A stretch of 64,000 nucleotides of DNA from Anisodus tanguticus (lineage: Eukaryota > Streptophyta > Magnoliopsida > Solanales > Solanaceae). A program made the position numbers and the translations under genes. A model generated the notes under the pieces. The model searched no databases and had not been told where the DNA came from. It worked only from the letters and a program-made list of their open reading frames with translations. This document shows, in pieces, positions 11,406 to 23,703 of this stretch; within the stretch, counting starts at the first letter, position 1, and every line of letters begins with the position of its first letter. Location of the stretch: the NCBI GenBank assembly GCA_034509755.1, contig CM067549.1, positions 46,304,052 through 46,368,051 on the forward strand, read 5' to 3'.

Positions 11406-12911
11406 TTATTTTAAAATCCCCAGTAGCCATGTTAATTCAGTCACAACAGTTGCCAAGCTTCTGTATTCTACTTCTGCAGAACTTCTAGATACCACTGTTT
11501 GTTTCTTGAATTTCCATGAAACCAAGGACTCTCCAAATTTGATCATAAAGTCAGTAACAAATTTTCTTGTGATTGGGTAAGCGACCCAATTTTCATCACA
11601 AAAGGTTATGACCTCATTATTTAAGCAACTAGAAAGTAGCAAGCCTCGTCCTGGATTTTAATATACCTTATGATCCTTAGAGCAACATCTAAGTATGATT
11701 TCTTTGGAGCTTGTAAAAATTGACTCAGAGTCTGTACTGCAAAGAAAATAAAAAGTCTGGTTACTGTTAGTTATAACAACTTTCCAATCAATCTTTGATA
11801 TGTCTCCCGATCTGTTGGACCATCTTTAAGTGTATTATTTTTTCTTTTTATGTTATTGATCTTCTCCTTTACTACATCATCGTATTGTTTGGATGTCAAC
11901 TTGACATTGATGTCAATGGGAGTTGTACATGGTTTAGCACCTGATAAGCCATATTCTGAAATTAGGCCTAGTGTGTATTTCCTTTGGTGCATAGTGATCC
12001 CTTGTATTGATCTAGCAAACTCAATTCCCAAAAAATACCTCAACTCACCTAAATCTTTCATTTTGAATGCCTGTTGTAGTCAAGCTTTTGCATCTCTGGT
12101 CAGTTCAAGAAAATCTCCTGTAATTAACTTATCATCCACATAGATTAATATAATGACAATCCCTTGTTCTGATTTTCTGATAAAAAGGGAATGATCATAT
12201 TGACTCTGTACAAACTGAAGCTTGATTAATGTCTCACACAACTTAGCATTCCACTGTCTAGGTGCTTGCTTCAAGACTTACAAAAAATTCACAAGTCTGC
12301 ACACCAATTTCTCCCCCTGACTTTGAAATCCTTGAGGCAAATTCATGTATATTTCATCATGTAGATCACCGTGTAGAAATACATTATATACATCCACTTG
12401 ATGTATATGCCATTCTTTTGCAGCAGCTAAGAATAGCACATACCTCATTATGCCCATCTTAACCACGAGAGAAAAAGTTTCTTGAAAATCAATAACTTCT
12501 TTCTTACCCTTTGGCCACCAGTCTGGATTTGGACCTTTTCACCTCTCCATTTACCTTATACTTGACTCTGTATACCCATTTACATCATATGGTAGACTTT
12601 CCTTTAGGCAAAGGAACTAACTGCCAAGTGTTGTTGCTCTCAAGTGCAACAATCTCTTTTTACATTGCCTTCTCCCATCTAGGATCTTTTACTGCATCAT
12701 GAAACTTGGTTGGTTCCATAATAGCTGAAAAGGCAGTAATGTAGTCTTGATATTTTTGAAACAGCTTATCATAAGAGATATATTTATCAAGACCAAACTT
12801 TGCATCATGATAGACTTTCATAGAGACAAAATCCTTTAACCATATAAAGAGTCTTTTACTTTTAGCAGACTGTCTAGTAGTTAGTTGTACTGGTGCTTCT
12901 ACTTGTGCCAC
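11406..12911 (-). pseudogene. copia B reverse transcriptase and RNase H
   Basis: RT: the WEKAM block near 12660, HQVDVYNVFLHGDLHDE (12278-12466), LIYVDDKLITG (12080-12274) and MKDLGELRYFLGIE (from 12061). RNase H: SRSSAEVEYRSLATVVTELT in the 11642-11406 frame. The YVDD catalytic box survives, but there are at least four breaks. Confidence 0.85.
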
Positions 12912-13050
12912 TGATTCTTGATGAATGCCTAGTTCATCTGCTATTGGTTAAAACTCTTGAGGTACTTTATCAAGTGCTGGTTCAAACTCATTATGTACCC
13001 GAGTTTGTGATTCTGCAACACCCTCATTTTCATTAAGTGGTGTCTCATAC

Positions 13051-14735
13051 TTAGGAGATAAGGGAAGTTGTGCAGTTGCAACTTTTTTTCAACTGAATAA
13101 TTGTTTTGTTCCAACTATCTGCATCATTAAAACTGTCCAGGTTTTCTACAAATACTGGTGTAGAACTATTGTATTTGCCACTAAAAGGAAATATATCTTC
13201 TTTAAATACAACATCCTTGTTTATAAAAAAAACTTTATCAGTTAAATCATATAAGATATAGCCCTTTTGCAGTTCTGAGTAGCCTATATGAACTGCAGTT
13301 TTGGCTCTAGATAACAACTTATCAGTTTGAGGTATAATTTTAGCAAAGCATAAGCAACCTAACACTCTCAAATGTTGTAAAGAAGACATCATATTACATA
13401 ATTTTTCATAGGGTCACTTATTTTCCAAAACTGAACTAGGTAGTCTATTTATCAAATAAACTGCAGCTAATACATAGTGCCTCCAAAATTTTATAGAAAT
13501 TTGAGCTTGAGATCTTATAGCTCTTGTTACTTCTAATATATGCGTATGCTTTCTTTCAGCTACACCATTTTGTTGAGGTATATATGCACAAGATGTTTGA
13601 TAAATTATTCCTAGATCTTTAAACAACCTATCACAAACTGAATTAACAAATTCTGTCCCATTATATGTTCTTATAGTTTTGATAGTTTTGTCAAATTGAG
13701 TTCTCACAAATATGACATACTGTTTTATAGCCACACAAGCATAAGGTTTTTGTCTAAGGAGAAATACTCAAGTCATTCTAGTAAAGTCATTAACTACTGA
13801 AAGAAAATACTTATGTCCCGCATATGTAGCAATTTTGTAAGGACCCCGCAAGTCTATATGAACAAGATCAAAACAATCAGTACTCTTTTTAAAGCCTTAT
13901 TTTTAGCACAGGGGCATACAATACATGTATTTAGATTTCATTTGATACTCAGTATACTACTAGAGCTTAGTTTGTTAAGTACTGAAAAGAACTATGTCCA
14001 AGTCTCTTATGCCATAGATTGATATCAAGACTGTCATGACTAGAATTTGTAAGACTTGATGTAGCTAGACTGATTTTCCTTCCTTGACTATAAAAATGCC
14101 TCAACAACACATATAGATCATTCTCTAGTTTATCAATCTCCTTCACCTTCTCAGTGAAGATATCCTGAAAAAAACAAAAGTCAGGAAAAAAAGGATACAA
14201 AGCATTGAAGCTCTCTTGTTAGTTTAGAAACAGATAACAAGTTATATTTGAACTGTGGAACATGAAGAACATTAGAAATCGTACTTCTAGTAGAGATAGA
14301 AATAGCTTCAGTGTGAGATACATAAGACACATCACCATTTGGCAAGTATACAAGCTTAGGAATTTCTGTTTTCCTCACAGTTTCCTTGTTTAACCGTCCA
14401 AGATCAGAGGCCATATGGTTTGTGGCTCCTGTATCAATGATCCAATCATGACAATAAGGTGTTAACAAGACTGTAAGATTAGAAATACCTGCCATATTTG
14501 CATATGTGAGAGTAGAACCAACAAGAGCAAGATTTGTTGGAGTTTGATTTAACATTTGCACAATTTGATCATATTGACTCTTGGTAAAAGGACATGTGTT
14601 GATTGTTGATGTGTTTTTATTTGAAGAACTAGCTTGATTCACATTATTCATTCCCATGTTGGTATCCAGACCATAGGCAAATTTTTGTTGTCTTGAGTTT
14701 TCACTTTGATCACCAGAACCAATATCATATTGCAC
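13051..14735 (-). pseudogene. copia B protease and integrase
   Basis: The protease motif DWIIDTGATNHMAS lies near 14410-14450. The gag-pre-integrase motif LWHKRLGHSSFQYL is near 13985-14030. The integrase core shows IRTYNGTEFVNS, where the second catalytic Asp is replaced (TYNG instead of CDNG), and QQNGVAERKHTHI with the Glu. The reading frame is broken at several points. Confidence 0.8.
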
Positions 14736-14799
14736 ATTGTAAGCAACACTTCAATGACTATTGTAGTTGTCATTAGCATTAGCAAAATCTTTCTTCTTG

Positions 14800-15822
14800 G
14801 ATTTGAAACCTGCAAGATATTCCACTAATTTGTAGCATTGCTCTCTAGTATGCCTTTTACATCTGCAGTAATCACACACAACATGTTGACCATGATTGTT
14901 ATGATTAACAACTGACTAATTGTGAGCACTATTAGCAGGTTTCTTGAACTTTTGACCATAACCATAACCACCCTGATTTCCATTGTAATCAGTACTATTG
15001 TTCTTTGAATATAATGCTACATCAAACTGGTCATTCATCATTGCACTTTCTCCTAAAACACCAGAACTAGTACTAGCGGCAACAAATTTTTGGCTCTCAT
15101 CATTAATAACCACGGTGTAAACCTGATTTACAGTTGAAGTTGGACTCATCATAAGCATTTGACTTCTTGCTTGTCCATAGGAGTCATTTAACCCCATGAA
15201 GAATTGAAAGAGCTTCAGTTTCTACAAAAACACTACAAAATCTCTTATTTTAGGGCAATCACAATTAGGTTTTCGTACTATAACATCAAATTCTTCCCAC
15301 AGAGTTTTGAGCCTAGAAAAGTAAATAGATACATATGTTGTTCCTTGGGTCAAGGTAGCAATTTCATTATGATGATTGAAGGTTCTTGAACCATCAACCT
15401 TATTGAATTGTTCACATAATCCTCCCAAATCACATGGTGCTTTCTGTATACACAATATTCCCAAGAAGATTCTTGAAAACAGAATTCATCACCCATAAAA
15501 GAATAATTGCATTCACTCTATCCCAATGATTTCACATTGATTCTAGATAAGTTTCTTTTATACAAGTACCATTAACCAATCCTAGCTTATTTATTTCCAT
15601 TAAAGCAATTTTCATAGACCTATATCAAATAGAGAAATTCACTATGCCAGTCAATTGGAAAGAAATTATTTGAATCCCACTAACATTATATGAATGCAAG
15701 AACAAAGGGTTATTATAGTCAATTTCACCATTTTGAGAATTTCCAGTCAGAGCTTGAGGAACATTACCAAGATTTGGAGTGTTTCCTCTATTTGCATGGC
15801 TGTGATCTCCATTAATAGACAT
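14800..15822 (-). pseudogene. copia B gag
   Basis: The gag N-terminus starts at 15822 (NGEIDYNNPLFLHSYN). A middle part around 15464-15222 holds the region of the KTLWEEFDVI motif. The zinc knuckle CDYCRCKRHTREQC near 14840-14882 has all four C-C-H-C ligands, but with Cys where Gly is usual. Frameshifts and stops separate the parts. Confidence 0.75.
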
Positions 15823-15998
15823 CTTATCAACTTGATTTTAGCGAAAGTAATAGAAACTTGTAACTAATTTTGGATTTTCACAGATTTCTGCACAATCTTT
15901 AACCTCGACTATAACCTGCTAGATTTCTGCAGATTTTTATCCAATCACGAAGAATATGATCTTGATTCCTTCAATTGATCAAGCCTGCTCTGATACCA

Positions 15999-16330
15999 TG
16001 TTGTTATTCAGATCAATAATGGAAGATTTCTTCCATGTTCATACATTGGAGCTTAAGAAATGAAGAACAATTGAAATGTAAAATGAAAAATAAAGAAGAA
16101 GATGATTTCGTGAAAGTAGAAGATGGAGGAGTAATGTTGTATATTTCTTATTCAATCTTGTGATTACATATGCAGAATATGTAGCTATATATACAACACA
16201 ATCTTAGATCACTAATCTAAGTCATTAGCTAGAATAGTAGTTAGTTAGTTATAACTAACAACTTGACTAACTATCTAACTTTCTAAAACTACACTTCAGT
16301 CCCTCAAGTCTTCAGTTATGTAGTTTAACA
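15999..16330 (-). repeat. right LTR of copia B (5' LTR)
   Basis: Uninterrupted 332 bp, TG...CA. The primer site for tRNA-iMet adjoins at 15984-15998. Confidence 0.93.
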
Positions 16331-16778
16331 ATATGAAAATTAATTTATGTAGTTTTAGTTTACAATTATTTTTTACAATAAAAAGTATTCTTTAAACACC
16401 AAGTATCATATACTGAAACAATCGTTGGCTTGCGCTTGCAAGTATCTATTTTATAGTGTAGTGTGTTCCTTATAAATTATACGTATATGTCGTTGTATTT
16501 GTGAGGTTCATCAATAGTGTTAGTGTATTTTCAGTCTGTCTCTTCCATCACTTTTTAATTCTTAACTTATATATTTTTTGTATTTTTATAGTTGATTTTA
16601 AAAAAAAATACTGAAAATTAATCGAACCATGTCGATACCGAAGAAAAATCGATATGATTGGGATGATTTTAAGAAGTTTAATTTTGGTTATATATAGTAG
16701 AGTAATCGAAAAATTGATATGCTATATTTTCTTGCAAAAAACTGGCCGAACCGAACCATTGACACCCGGAAAAAAAAC

Positions 16779-17332
16779 AAAGGCTTTGAGATTATAACCA
16801 CTAATCTTATATGGGAATTAATTTGCATCTTCATGAAGAAGGTGTAGAACAATCTTCTTTAATTTTCTTAAAAACATAAACACTTGCTTACCCCAAGGGC
16901 CACTTCTCTTTTTCTTTTTTATTTTTAGTTTTCCGCCCAGTGTCCGGTATCTGCATGACACGACTAAATTCGGATCGCGTGTTGCAGGGCTCATTTTGGA
17001 GGAAGGCAGGCAACACTTCCAACATTATTTTTTTTCAATCCCAAGATTTAAATCCGAAATCTCTGATTAAAGGTGTAGGGACCCCAACCATCCTACCACA
17101 ACCCATGTTGGTCACTTTCTCTTTTTCATTTACTACCTAGGAACTCCTTTTGTTTTTTAGTGTTAGAAGAACATCTCCTTTTTCCTTTTTTTACAAAAAT
17201 CAAGTTTCAAGTAGGATTTTTCTTTTCAATGTGCTCATTGGTTTTCTTTTTTTCTTTATATTTTGAGTCTAAAGAAGCAGAAAAGAAATTACTAGCATTA
17301 TCTCGTAACCAGTTGAACTGGTCAAGAAGTGA
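16779..17332. other. intergenic DNA, no gene recognised
   Basis: A pyrimidine-rich stretch. Around 17035-17105 it resembles the tail of a dispersed repeat, but I could not define the ends. Confidence 0.4.
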
Positions 17333-18035
17333 TAGAGGCTAGAACATAGACGGTAATCTGTTTAATCAATTTAACTAAACTCTTTTCATCGTTAATCGAA
17401 TGATAATCAGGTAATAATCTAAGCGATAATCTCAAACTCAATTTCATTTTTTAATCATCAAGTCTATAATCTCTTATCGGCAATCCAAACATCAACAGTA
17501 TAATCTATATCAATCATCGGAACAGTATAATCATAATCTAATATCAACGTCCAAGTATCGTAACAAAGAGATAATATACTTATCCAAATCATAATTAGAA
17601 ACACATGGTCAAAGCACATACCTCTGAGCAGATAATCAGATCACCGAAGTAGTCTCACCCTCCTATGGCCTGTAGTTTCCCCTTTGCCTTCCGCCGCGGG
17701 TACTTCTTTCGCCTGGGAGCCTGGGAGTTCAGTTACGGGTATCCTCTGATCGTCTTTTCGCCGGTGTTGTGCTCCTACCAGTATGGTTCTAATCATAAAT
17801 TATCAAAGTATATAATCTGTGTTCTTATAATACTCTTAGTTAATATAAGATTAATCTTAAGTTTGTTCTTTGGATGATATTCAATTATCCTTATGATGTT
17901 CTTCTGTGATATCGGATTATAGACTAAAGGTTGCTTTAGCTAAACATTGAGAGTGTTCTTAAGAATTTTTTGTATTCAGAATTTTCGACTTAGTTAAATT
18001 GATTAAACAGATTACCGTCTATGTTCTAGCCTCTA
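17333..18035. mobile_element. 703-bp element with perfect 45-bp terminal inverted repeats
   Basis: 17333-17377 (starting TAGAGGCTAGAACATAGACG) is the exact reverse complement of 17991-18035. If TA is the target duplication, the element begins GAGGCTAG. The interior has many AATCAT/ATAATC-type short motifs and a GC-richer block at 17665-17790 with no recognised protein. It is a non-autonomous DNA transposon; the superfamily is not determined (Tc1/Mariner-like if TA is the duplication). Confidence 0.85.
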
Positions 18036-20242
18036 GGGGTATATAGATGATGAAAAGATCCGCAGATCAGCCCGATCAGAAATTGGTATTTATTCTTTTT
18101 CCCTTTTTTCAACTTTATTCTGCTATACCTAGCTTCATTTCGGTGACACTAAAATCTTTTTAAGCAATTAATATACCCCTTTCCGTACCAGTAAGTAATT
18201 ATCGCAGTTCACTTGCCAAAAAAAAAACGTTTTTCAAAGGTAATGTGAACCAATATGTAAAATTGTTAGCACAAAAAGTCCTATATACTATCTCTTTTTA
18301 GTATGTGAGAGACAGTTCACCAAGTGAGCTTATAGTGTTTTTGTTATGTATATATAAAAGTAGTTAATATATATTACTACTAAATAATCTCTATTTTTTT
18401 ATGAAAAGTTTTCACTTGAAAAGTATTCGGTGACTATTCCCACAGATATTTTGATTGAATCAGTCAGAAAAGAAGAAATAATAGTATTTTTACATGAAAA
18501 AAATTAGGAAGTTTCCCATCGTTTCAATAGGAACCTATTTTCTATCATGCGTTTTCCCAGTGAGTTGGTTCGATGAGAATGATGTGAAAAAATCATATTT
18601 TATAACTCAAAACAAATGAAATTAATAATATATAAAAAAATCAAAATAATTTGTAGATTCAAAATTCATGAATAGGCAAAACAATTTCTATATTGTCGGT
18701 GAATATAACTCAATTTCAATTAAAAAAGTGGCTACTTTATAGAGAAAATGAAAAGTTAATAAAAGATTTTTTTTGCGCTACTAATCAAGTTGGATAAATT
18801 AATATCTGATTAGTCTTTTTGATAAGCTTGAACCAATATGAACACATATTTTTAATTGTTCTGGTTTCGCAGATCTTTTACTTGTAGATTATTTGTCTTC
18901 ACTAAAGACAAGAGAGATGATCATTATATCATGAGACAATTAGAAAGAAACTGGTCCATGTTTAATATATTCCTTACAACAAAGAGACAACAAATTGTTT
19001 TTTTTTTCTTTTTCACATTAATGTTCTTTTTTTCCAAAAAAATATGTCTCGTCAAGATTTATAAGCACTTGATATCAGTCAGCTCAAAATCTTTTCAAAC
19101 TTTTGATCCTTTCATATTTGATCGATCTAATGAGAATACAATTAGTCGTCATATTTTTATTGGTAGATCCAAACTTTTAGGTCCAATAAAAGGATTAATA
19201 AGCTTTTTAGAAACAATATGGTAGTTAGTGGGAGTCCATGTACCTCGAGCTTTGTTCCCATTATGTATATGGAATGAACGATAGATGAAGATCAGCTAGC
19301 AACAAAAAAAGTCACACATCATTATCTACTCATAAACGAAAAATAATATATCTTGGAGGATGCATAGGCACATTTACATCACGATTGAAATTTAAGTTGA
19401 CACTGCGTACAATAAACCTTTGTGGTCTGGCCTTTTTCTAGACTTCGCACATAACGGGAGCTTAATACATCGGACTGTCTTTTTTATATTTGAATGTCTT
19501 ATCTTAGTCAAAGTAAATCAATATCACAAAGCTGTAATGTTTGCCCTCTTAGTGGTCATTAATTTGGTTGCAGGGATAATAAATTATAATTTCAATATAA
19601 GATATAAATTATTTTATCTTATATTTGGTTGAATTTTTGTTCTCATATAAATAAACAATTTTGAGATTATTTATACCGTACCATTTATGTGGGATGTCGG
19701 ATAACTATAACACTTACTATCTCGAGATAAAATAACAAAATAATTTATTTGCATTTCTTCAAAGTCTTTTTAAAAAGCCAAGATTAACTGATCAGTAATA
19801 CATTGTTTTCATATTCATGTTTTTCTTAAATATTTCATATTTCAACAGGATATTTCATGGTGTACATATTTAGAATGTTTAAAAAGGCTTTGAAATTAAC
19901 ACTGGAAAACATTAGCTCACAGGAATTTTCTACCCTTTCAGGAGGTCAAAGATTATTGTTTATCCACAATAAAAAATCTAATATGGTTATATTAATTGAA
20001 CTTACTCATTAAAAAGGAAAAGAAATAAAGAGTATGAAAATTGAAAAGTGAAATTCGAAATGCTCCGACATAAGGGGGCCTTTTGTTTCTTGATTCAGGA
20101 GCCTCAACAACTTGATGTCCCTCATGCTATAATAAGTTGAAACTATTGTTGACTGAAAAAAAATGCAAATTTCAAACAGTAATCTTATCTATGAACAGTA
20201 GTGTATTCTTTCTTTTTCAACTCAATTTGTTCTGATAATTAA
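18036..20242. other. intergenic DNA, no gene recognised
   Basis: AT-rich with poly-A and poly-T runs. A 122-codon frame at 18856-19224 has no motif that I recognise and is rich in Phe because of T runs. Confidence 0.5.
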
Positions 20243-20385
20243 TTGAATGAAAGTCTCATGCTTTCTTTTTCTTTCTTTCTTTTATGGATTGAGTATCCGA
20301 AACATACTAACTTGATTAATTCAGATTCATGCCGGCGCAGGACCCACTAAAATTGGAGCTCTACCTAGTTGGAGTTTTAATTTTT
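20243..20385 (+). repeat. diverged direct repeat, copy 1
   Basis: TTGAATGAAAGTCTCATGC through CAGGACCCACTAAAATTGGA to GGAGTTTTAATTTTT. It matches 20601-20742 in order, with many small differences. Confidence 0.65.
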
Positions 20386-20421
20386 ATTTTTAAGATGCGA
20401 ATATGAGAAATAATGATCTAT

Positions 20422-20529
20422 TGGAAACAATCTTTTTATTCAAAAAAGGTAAAGTCTGCGTACACTTCACCCTCTCCAGACCCCACCATATGAAATCATA
20501 CTGGGTTAATATTATTATTATTATTATTG
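20422..20529 (+). mobile_element. TS-type SINE, 3' part
   Basis: GGAAACAATCTTTTTATTC, AAAGTCTGCGTACAC, CTCCAGACCCCACCATATG and ATCATACTGGGTTAAT follow the order of the Solanaceae TS SINE 3' half. The tail is (ATT)n in place of the usual TTG repeat. The tRNA-related head is missing. Confidence 0.7.
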
Positions 20530-20600
20530 TTTTAGGATGTGAATATGAGATCTCACACAATCACCCTACACTCCTGGCGCTAACTAACACAACTCGAATT

Positions 20601-20742
20601 GAATGAAAGTCCCATGCCTTTTTCCTTCTTTTATGCACATAGTATAAAAAATTCACTAACTCGATTAATATATATTCGTGATGTGCAGGACTCACTAAAT
20701 CTAGAAGCACTTCCTAACACGAGTTTTTCAATTTTCAGGACT
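20601..20742 (+). repeat. diverged direct repeat, copy 2
   Basis: TTGAATGAAAGTCCCATGC through GCAGGACTCACTAAATCTAG to ACGAGTTTTTCAATTTT. It is the partner of 20243-20385. The TS SINE lies between the copies. Confidence 0.65.
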
Positions 20743-21182
20743 CGACGAGACCTTGAGTTAAGAATAAAGAGATCTCATCCATCCGTGCGCCCTACGTCCT
20801 CACGCTAAATCTCATGATTATAACAATGAAACAACAAATATATTGGTCTTTTTAGTATTAGCTCAGGGTATTTTTCCATTAACCCCTCTCCCCCCTCTTT
20901 TTTCCCCTCTCAAGCCACATGGTACAGTACTAAAATTGTCAAAAGAAAGATACACCTCGTTAGCTGCACAAATAGCCACCATTGAATTGTTAATTTACAT
21001 AAAATCATGATTGAGAGAGTAATGCTATATAATCTGATCCTCATAAGTCATAATTATAGTTCCCGTCAGCAATCCGATCTGTATATTAATAATTGTGTTT
21101 GTTTCTCTGTAATCAATGATTGAACTAACAAAAATACTTACAATCTGTATCTCTAAAGGCCAGCCACCAATTATAAATTTCT

Positions 21183-21356
21183 CAATAAAAAAGGCAGCCC
21201 GTGCACGAAACTCCCGCTATGCGCGAGGTCCGGGAAAGGGCTGGACCACAAGGGTCTATTGTACGCAGTCTTACCTCACATTTCTGCAAGCGGCTATTTC
21301 CACGGCTTGAACCATAACCTCTCGATCACATGGCATCAACTTTACCAGTTACTCCA
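21183..21356 (-). mobile_element. Au-type SINE
   Basis: Read on the - strand it begins GGAGTCTTGGAGTAACTGGT (tRNA-like A box), has GAGAGGTTATGGTTCAAGCC (B box GGTTCAAGCC), then AAGACTGCGTACAATAGAC, TCCCGGACCTCGCGCATAGC and a CTGCCTTTTT tail. This is the Au SINE layout known from grasses and Solanaceae. It is near full length. Confidence 0.85.
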
Positions 21357-22161
21357 AGACTCCATTCAATTATAAATTTCTCAATATTGCCAGTAGTACA
21401 GTCTAACCAAAGACCAAGACAAGCTTCCACTCTTAGAAACTCTTTTTAGTTTTAAAGGGAAGAATATATGGGAAGTGGGATAAGGTGGGTGGGATATATA
21501 TCCAAAAGGGAAATTTGAACTTATAATCCTTGAAATATAGACAAATTTTTATTTTGATCATTATAATACTTGAGTAATCATATTAAACTTCATGAATTAA
21601 TTGATATGGACACTCAAGTCATCCTGCTTATAAATTTTCACTATTAAAGTATTAAACAAGTTCATTACTTACTTGTTGTGTTAAACTTGTACTATTATTC
21701 CACATTTGAAGATATTATAGTTCTAAAAATAATCTAAATAAGTATATTTCCTATGTAATTAAAGGAACTAAACATAGACTCCCTCCATTTTCATTTATAG
21801 GTCTTTGACCGAGTACGGAATTTAAGAAAGTAAAAGAGATATTTGAATCTTATGATCTTAAACTTTATGTGTAATGTATCAAAATGTGATTTGAATCTTG
21901 TGATTTTAAACATGTCAAGTGGGATGTTGGAATTGGAAAGTTACTAAATATTAAAAGCATCTTATTAAAGGCAAAGTAATACACATAAAGTAAAACATGT
22001 GGAAAACATTTTAGCAGATTCAAGATTAATATGCTTATAAATAAGTTTTTATAGAGATTAAAATTATAATTTATCAATAATTGAGGGACCAAAGGTGCAA
22101 TTATCCCTATATGCAATATATATATATATAGTGCATTTGGGAGAGAAAAAAGATTATTAGA
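21357..22161. other. intergenic DNA with a Stowaway-like remnant
   Basis: CTCCCTCCATTTTCATTTAT at 21780 looks like one end of a Stowaway MITE; the other end is not found. A (TA)n run lies at 22118-22131. No gene is recognised. Confidence 0.4.
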
Positions 22162-22345
22162 ATGGAGACAAAGTTTCCACAGCATGCTCCTTTGCAGACT
22201 TTTTCTTTAATTAAAGAGAAAATCAACATAAAGCTTTTTTCTTTCTTTCTTTTTTCTATTTTATACAATTTTAGTGATTTTTGCATGAAAGTAAGCAAAG
22301 CTCTCTTCTTGGATCTGCTGCTAGGCTGCTCCAAACAAACAATGA

Positions 22346-22612
22346 ATGATATGTAGAATCTTTGCTTTGCTTTCTTGCTTTTTCTTCTCTTTTTTCCTTT
22401 GTTGCTTTATTTATTTGTTAGCTTTTGATCATTCTCAATCTCTCTCTCATGATGAAAGCCTTGGATCCCTCAATCATTCAAATTATTATGAAGAAAATTT
22501 GGATTCAGAGAGACAGGCTATAAAGATACAGAAAGAGAGGCACACATCTTCTTGTTTCTGTTTTGTGGGGTTGTTTCAAAATATGCACTGCTTCATGAGG
22601 ATCTTGACCTAG
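22346..22612 (+). CDS. possible small secreted peptide, unrecognised
   Basis: An 88-codon frame starting ATGATATGTAGA. Residues 1-27 (MICRIFALLSCFFFSFFLCC and on) form a strong hydrophobic stretch like a signal peptide, followed by a polar acidic segment (DESLGSLNHSNYYEENLDSE) and a Lys/Arg-rich part with two Cys near the end. I do not recognise CLE, PSK, RGF or IDA end motifs. Composition is less AT-biased than the flanks. It could be a chance frame: the T-rich start alone would give hydrophobic residues. Confidence 0.22.
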   Translation: MICRIFALLSCFFFSFFLCCFIYLLAFDHSQSLSHDESLGSLNHSNYYEENLDSERQAIKIQKERHTSSCFCFVGLFQNMHCFMRILT

Positions 22613-22989
22613 TCAAAAAGATATATGTGCCCTCAAACAGTAAAGTTAACAAGAATGTTTATTTTCTAAATATAGATATATTGTACTGATATTTTATAAC
22701 ATGTTTTACACTATCAAATTAAGTTAACTTCTCGCTTGCCTAGTGTGGTTTACATTTCCTGTGTGATTTACGAGCAATTGTACTAGAAGACGGATTTACC
22801 CAAAGTGCACCCAAGAAATAGTAACTGCGGGTTCCCTAGCTACCAAAAACATAAAATAAATTAACGTGCAATAACACGTAACTCTTCATAATAATCCCTT
22901 CACCTTGAGTTGATTTACAATAACACCTAACTCTTCATAATACACTTTTATGGTAATCTAGAGAATAATGTAATGACACGTTATATAAC

Positions 22990-23255
22990 AAGTACTCTCC
23001 TCGTTCTAATTAACGTGACACTTTTTGCTTATCAAGTGTTAATTTGATTTATCTTTAAAGCTAAATTGGATAGATCAACTTAATATTCTAAAATTAAAAT
23101 TTAGATATTCAAAAACTATAAAGTACTGTAAGTTGCATTCTTCTCACATCAATTTGATGAAAATATATACTTTAAAATATTGATCAAAATTTATATAGTT
23201 TGGATCTCGAGAAGTAAAAAATGTCACATAAATTAAGACAGAAAACTATATTTTA
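22990..23255. mobile_element. Stowaway-like MITE, degenerate
   Basis: ACTCTCCTCGTTCTAATTAA on the left and CACATAAATTAAGACAG on the right resemble the Solanaceae CTCCCTCCGTTCCAATTTAT ends. The inverted match is weak. Confidence 0.45.
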
Positions 23256-23703
23256 TGAGTAAATAAAAAAAATTACACTATCAGTATATATTACTATATA
23301 AATTGTCATAAATATATAGTTTTCAATATTTTCTTGTCATTTTACATTTTTTTTTCTACCCTTAGAGCCTCTCTTTTTTTTTTCAAGAAAGAAAGAGAGA
23401 CATGGCATGTGCAAAGCATGACCTAGAAATTAGGAAGTGATCACATCTTAAGCAAATCCTAACAAAGATTTGAACTCAAAATTAGGATGTAATATCCGAT
23501 GCAATCGCAACAAAATCTCTCTTTAGCTCGTGCTTGAGTCTTTCGATACTACACATAATTTTGAATGCTTAATATTGTCATAACTAATTAATACTAAATT
23601 TAAGTTCTTTTTCTCCACATATGGTAAAATGAGAAAATCTAAGTTTTACTTTCCTTTATAATACTTTAGGGAGTTTACCTTCTGATAATGTGAATGAATT
23701 TTA

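Larger units (their letters stand above)
8863..16330 (-). mobile_element. Ty1/copia LTR retrotransposon B, degenerate, nested in the hAT-like element
   Basis: 332-bp LTRs starting TGTTGTTATTCAG and ending TAGTTTAACA, with 5-bp target duplication ATATG at 8858-8862 and 16331-16335. The primer site inside the right LTR reads TGGTATCAGAGCAGG on the - strand, a match to tRNA-iMet. The polypurine tract is at 11121-11132. The left LTR is split by a solo LTR (9082-11002). The LTRs differ at roughly 15 sites by eye, so it is older than copia A. Gag, protease, integrase, RT and RNase H are all traceable but broken by stops and frameshifts. Confidence 0.93.
8331..16769. mobile_element. hAT-like non-autonomous element, split by a copia insertion
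   Basis: The left end TAGGGGTGTCGATGGTT is mirrored by the right end AACCATTGACACCCGG. Further inside, CGATTGAACCGACCGAATCG-type sequence on the left matches CCGAACCGAACCATTG on the right. Candidate 8-bp target duplications are ACAAAAAC (8323-8330) and AAAAAAAC (16771-16778), with one mismatch. Without the inserted copia element it would be about 970 bp and has no transposase. The ends resemble the common plant GGGGTGTCAATGG family, which I assign to hAT by memory of the family. Confidence 0.65.

Noticed and set aside
17665..17877. 70-codon frame inside the 703-bp inverted-repeat element
   Set aside because: No transposase motif, and too short; it is probably a GC-rich non-coding block.
18856..19224. 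122-codon open frame, considered as a gene or organelle insertion
   Set aside because: No motif was recognised, the frame is rich in Phe from T runs, and I found no match in memory to plastid or mitochondrial genes.
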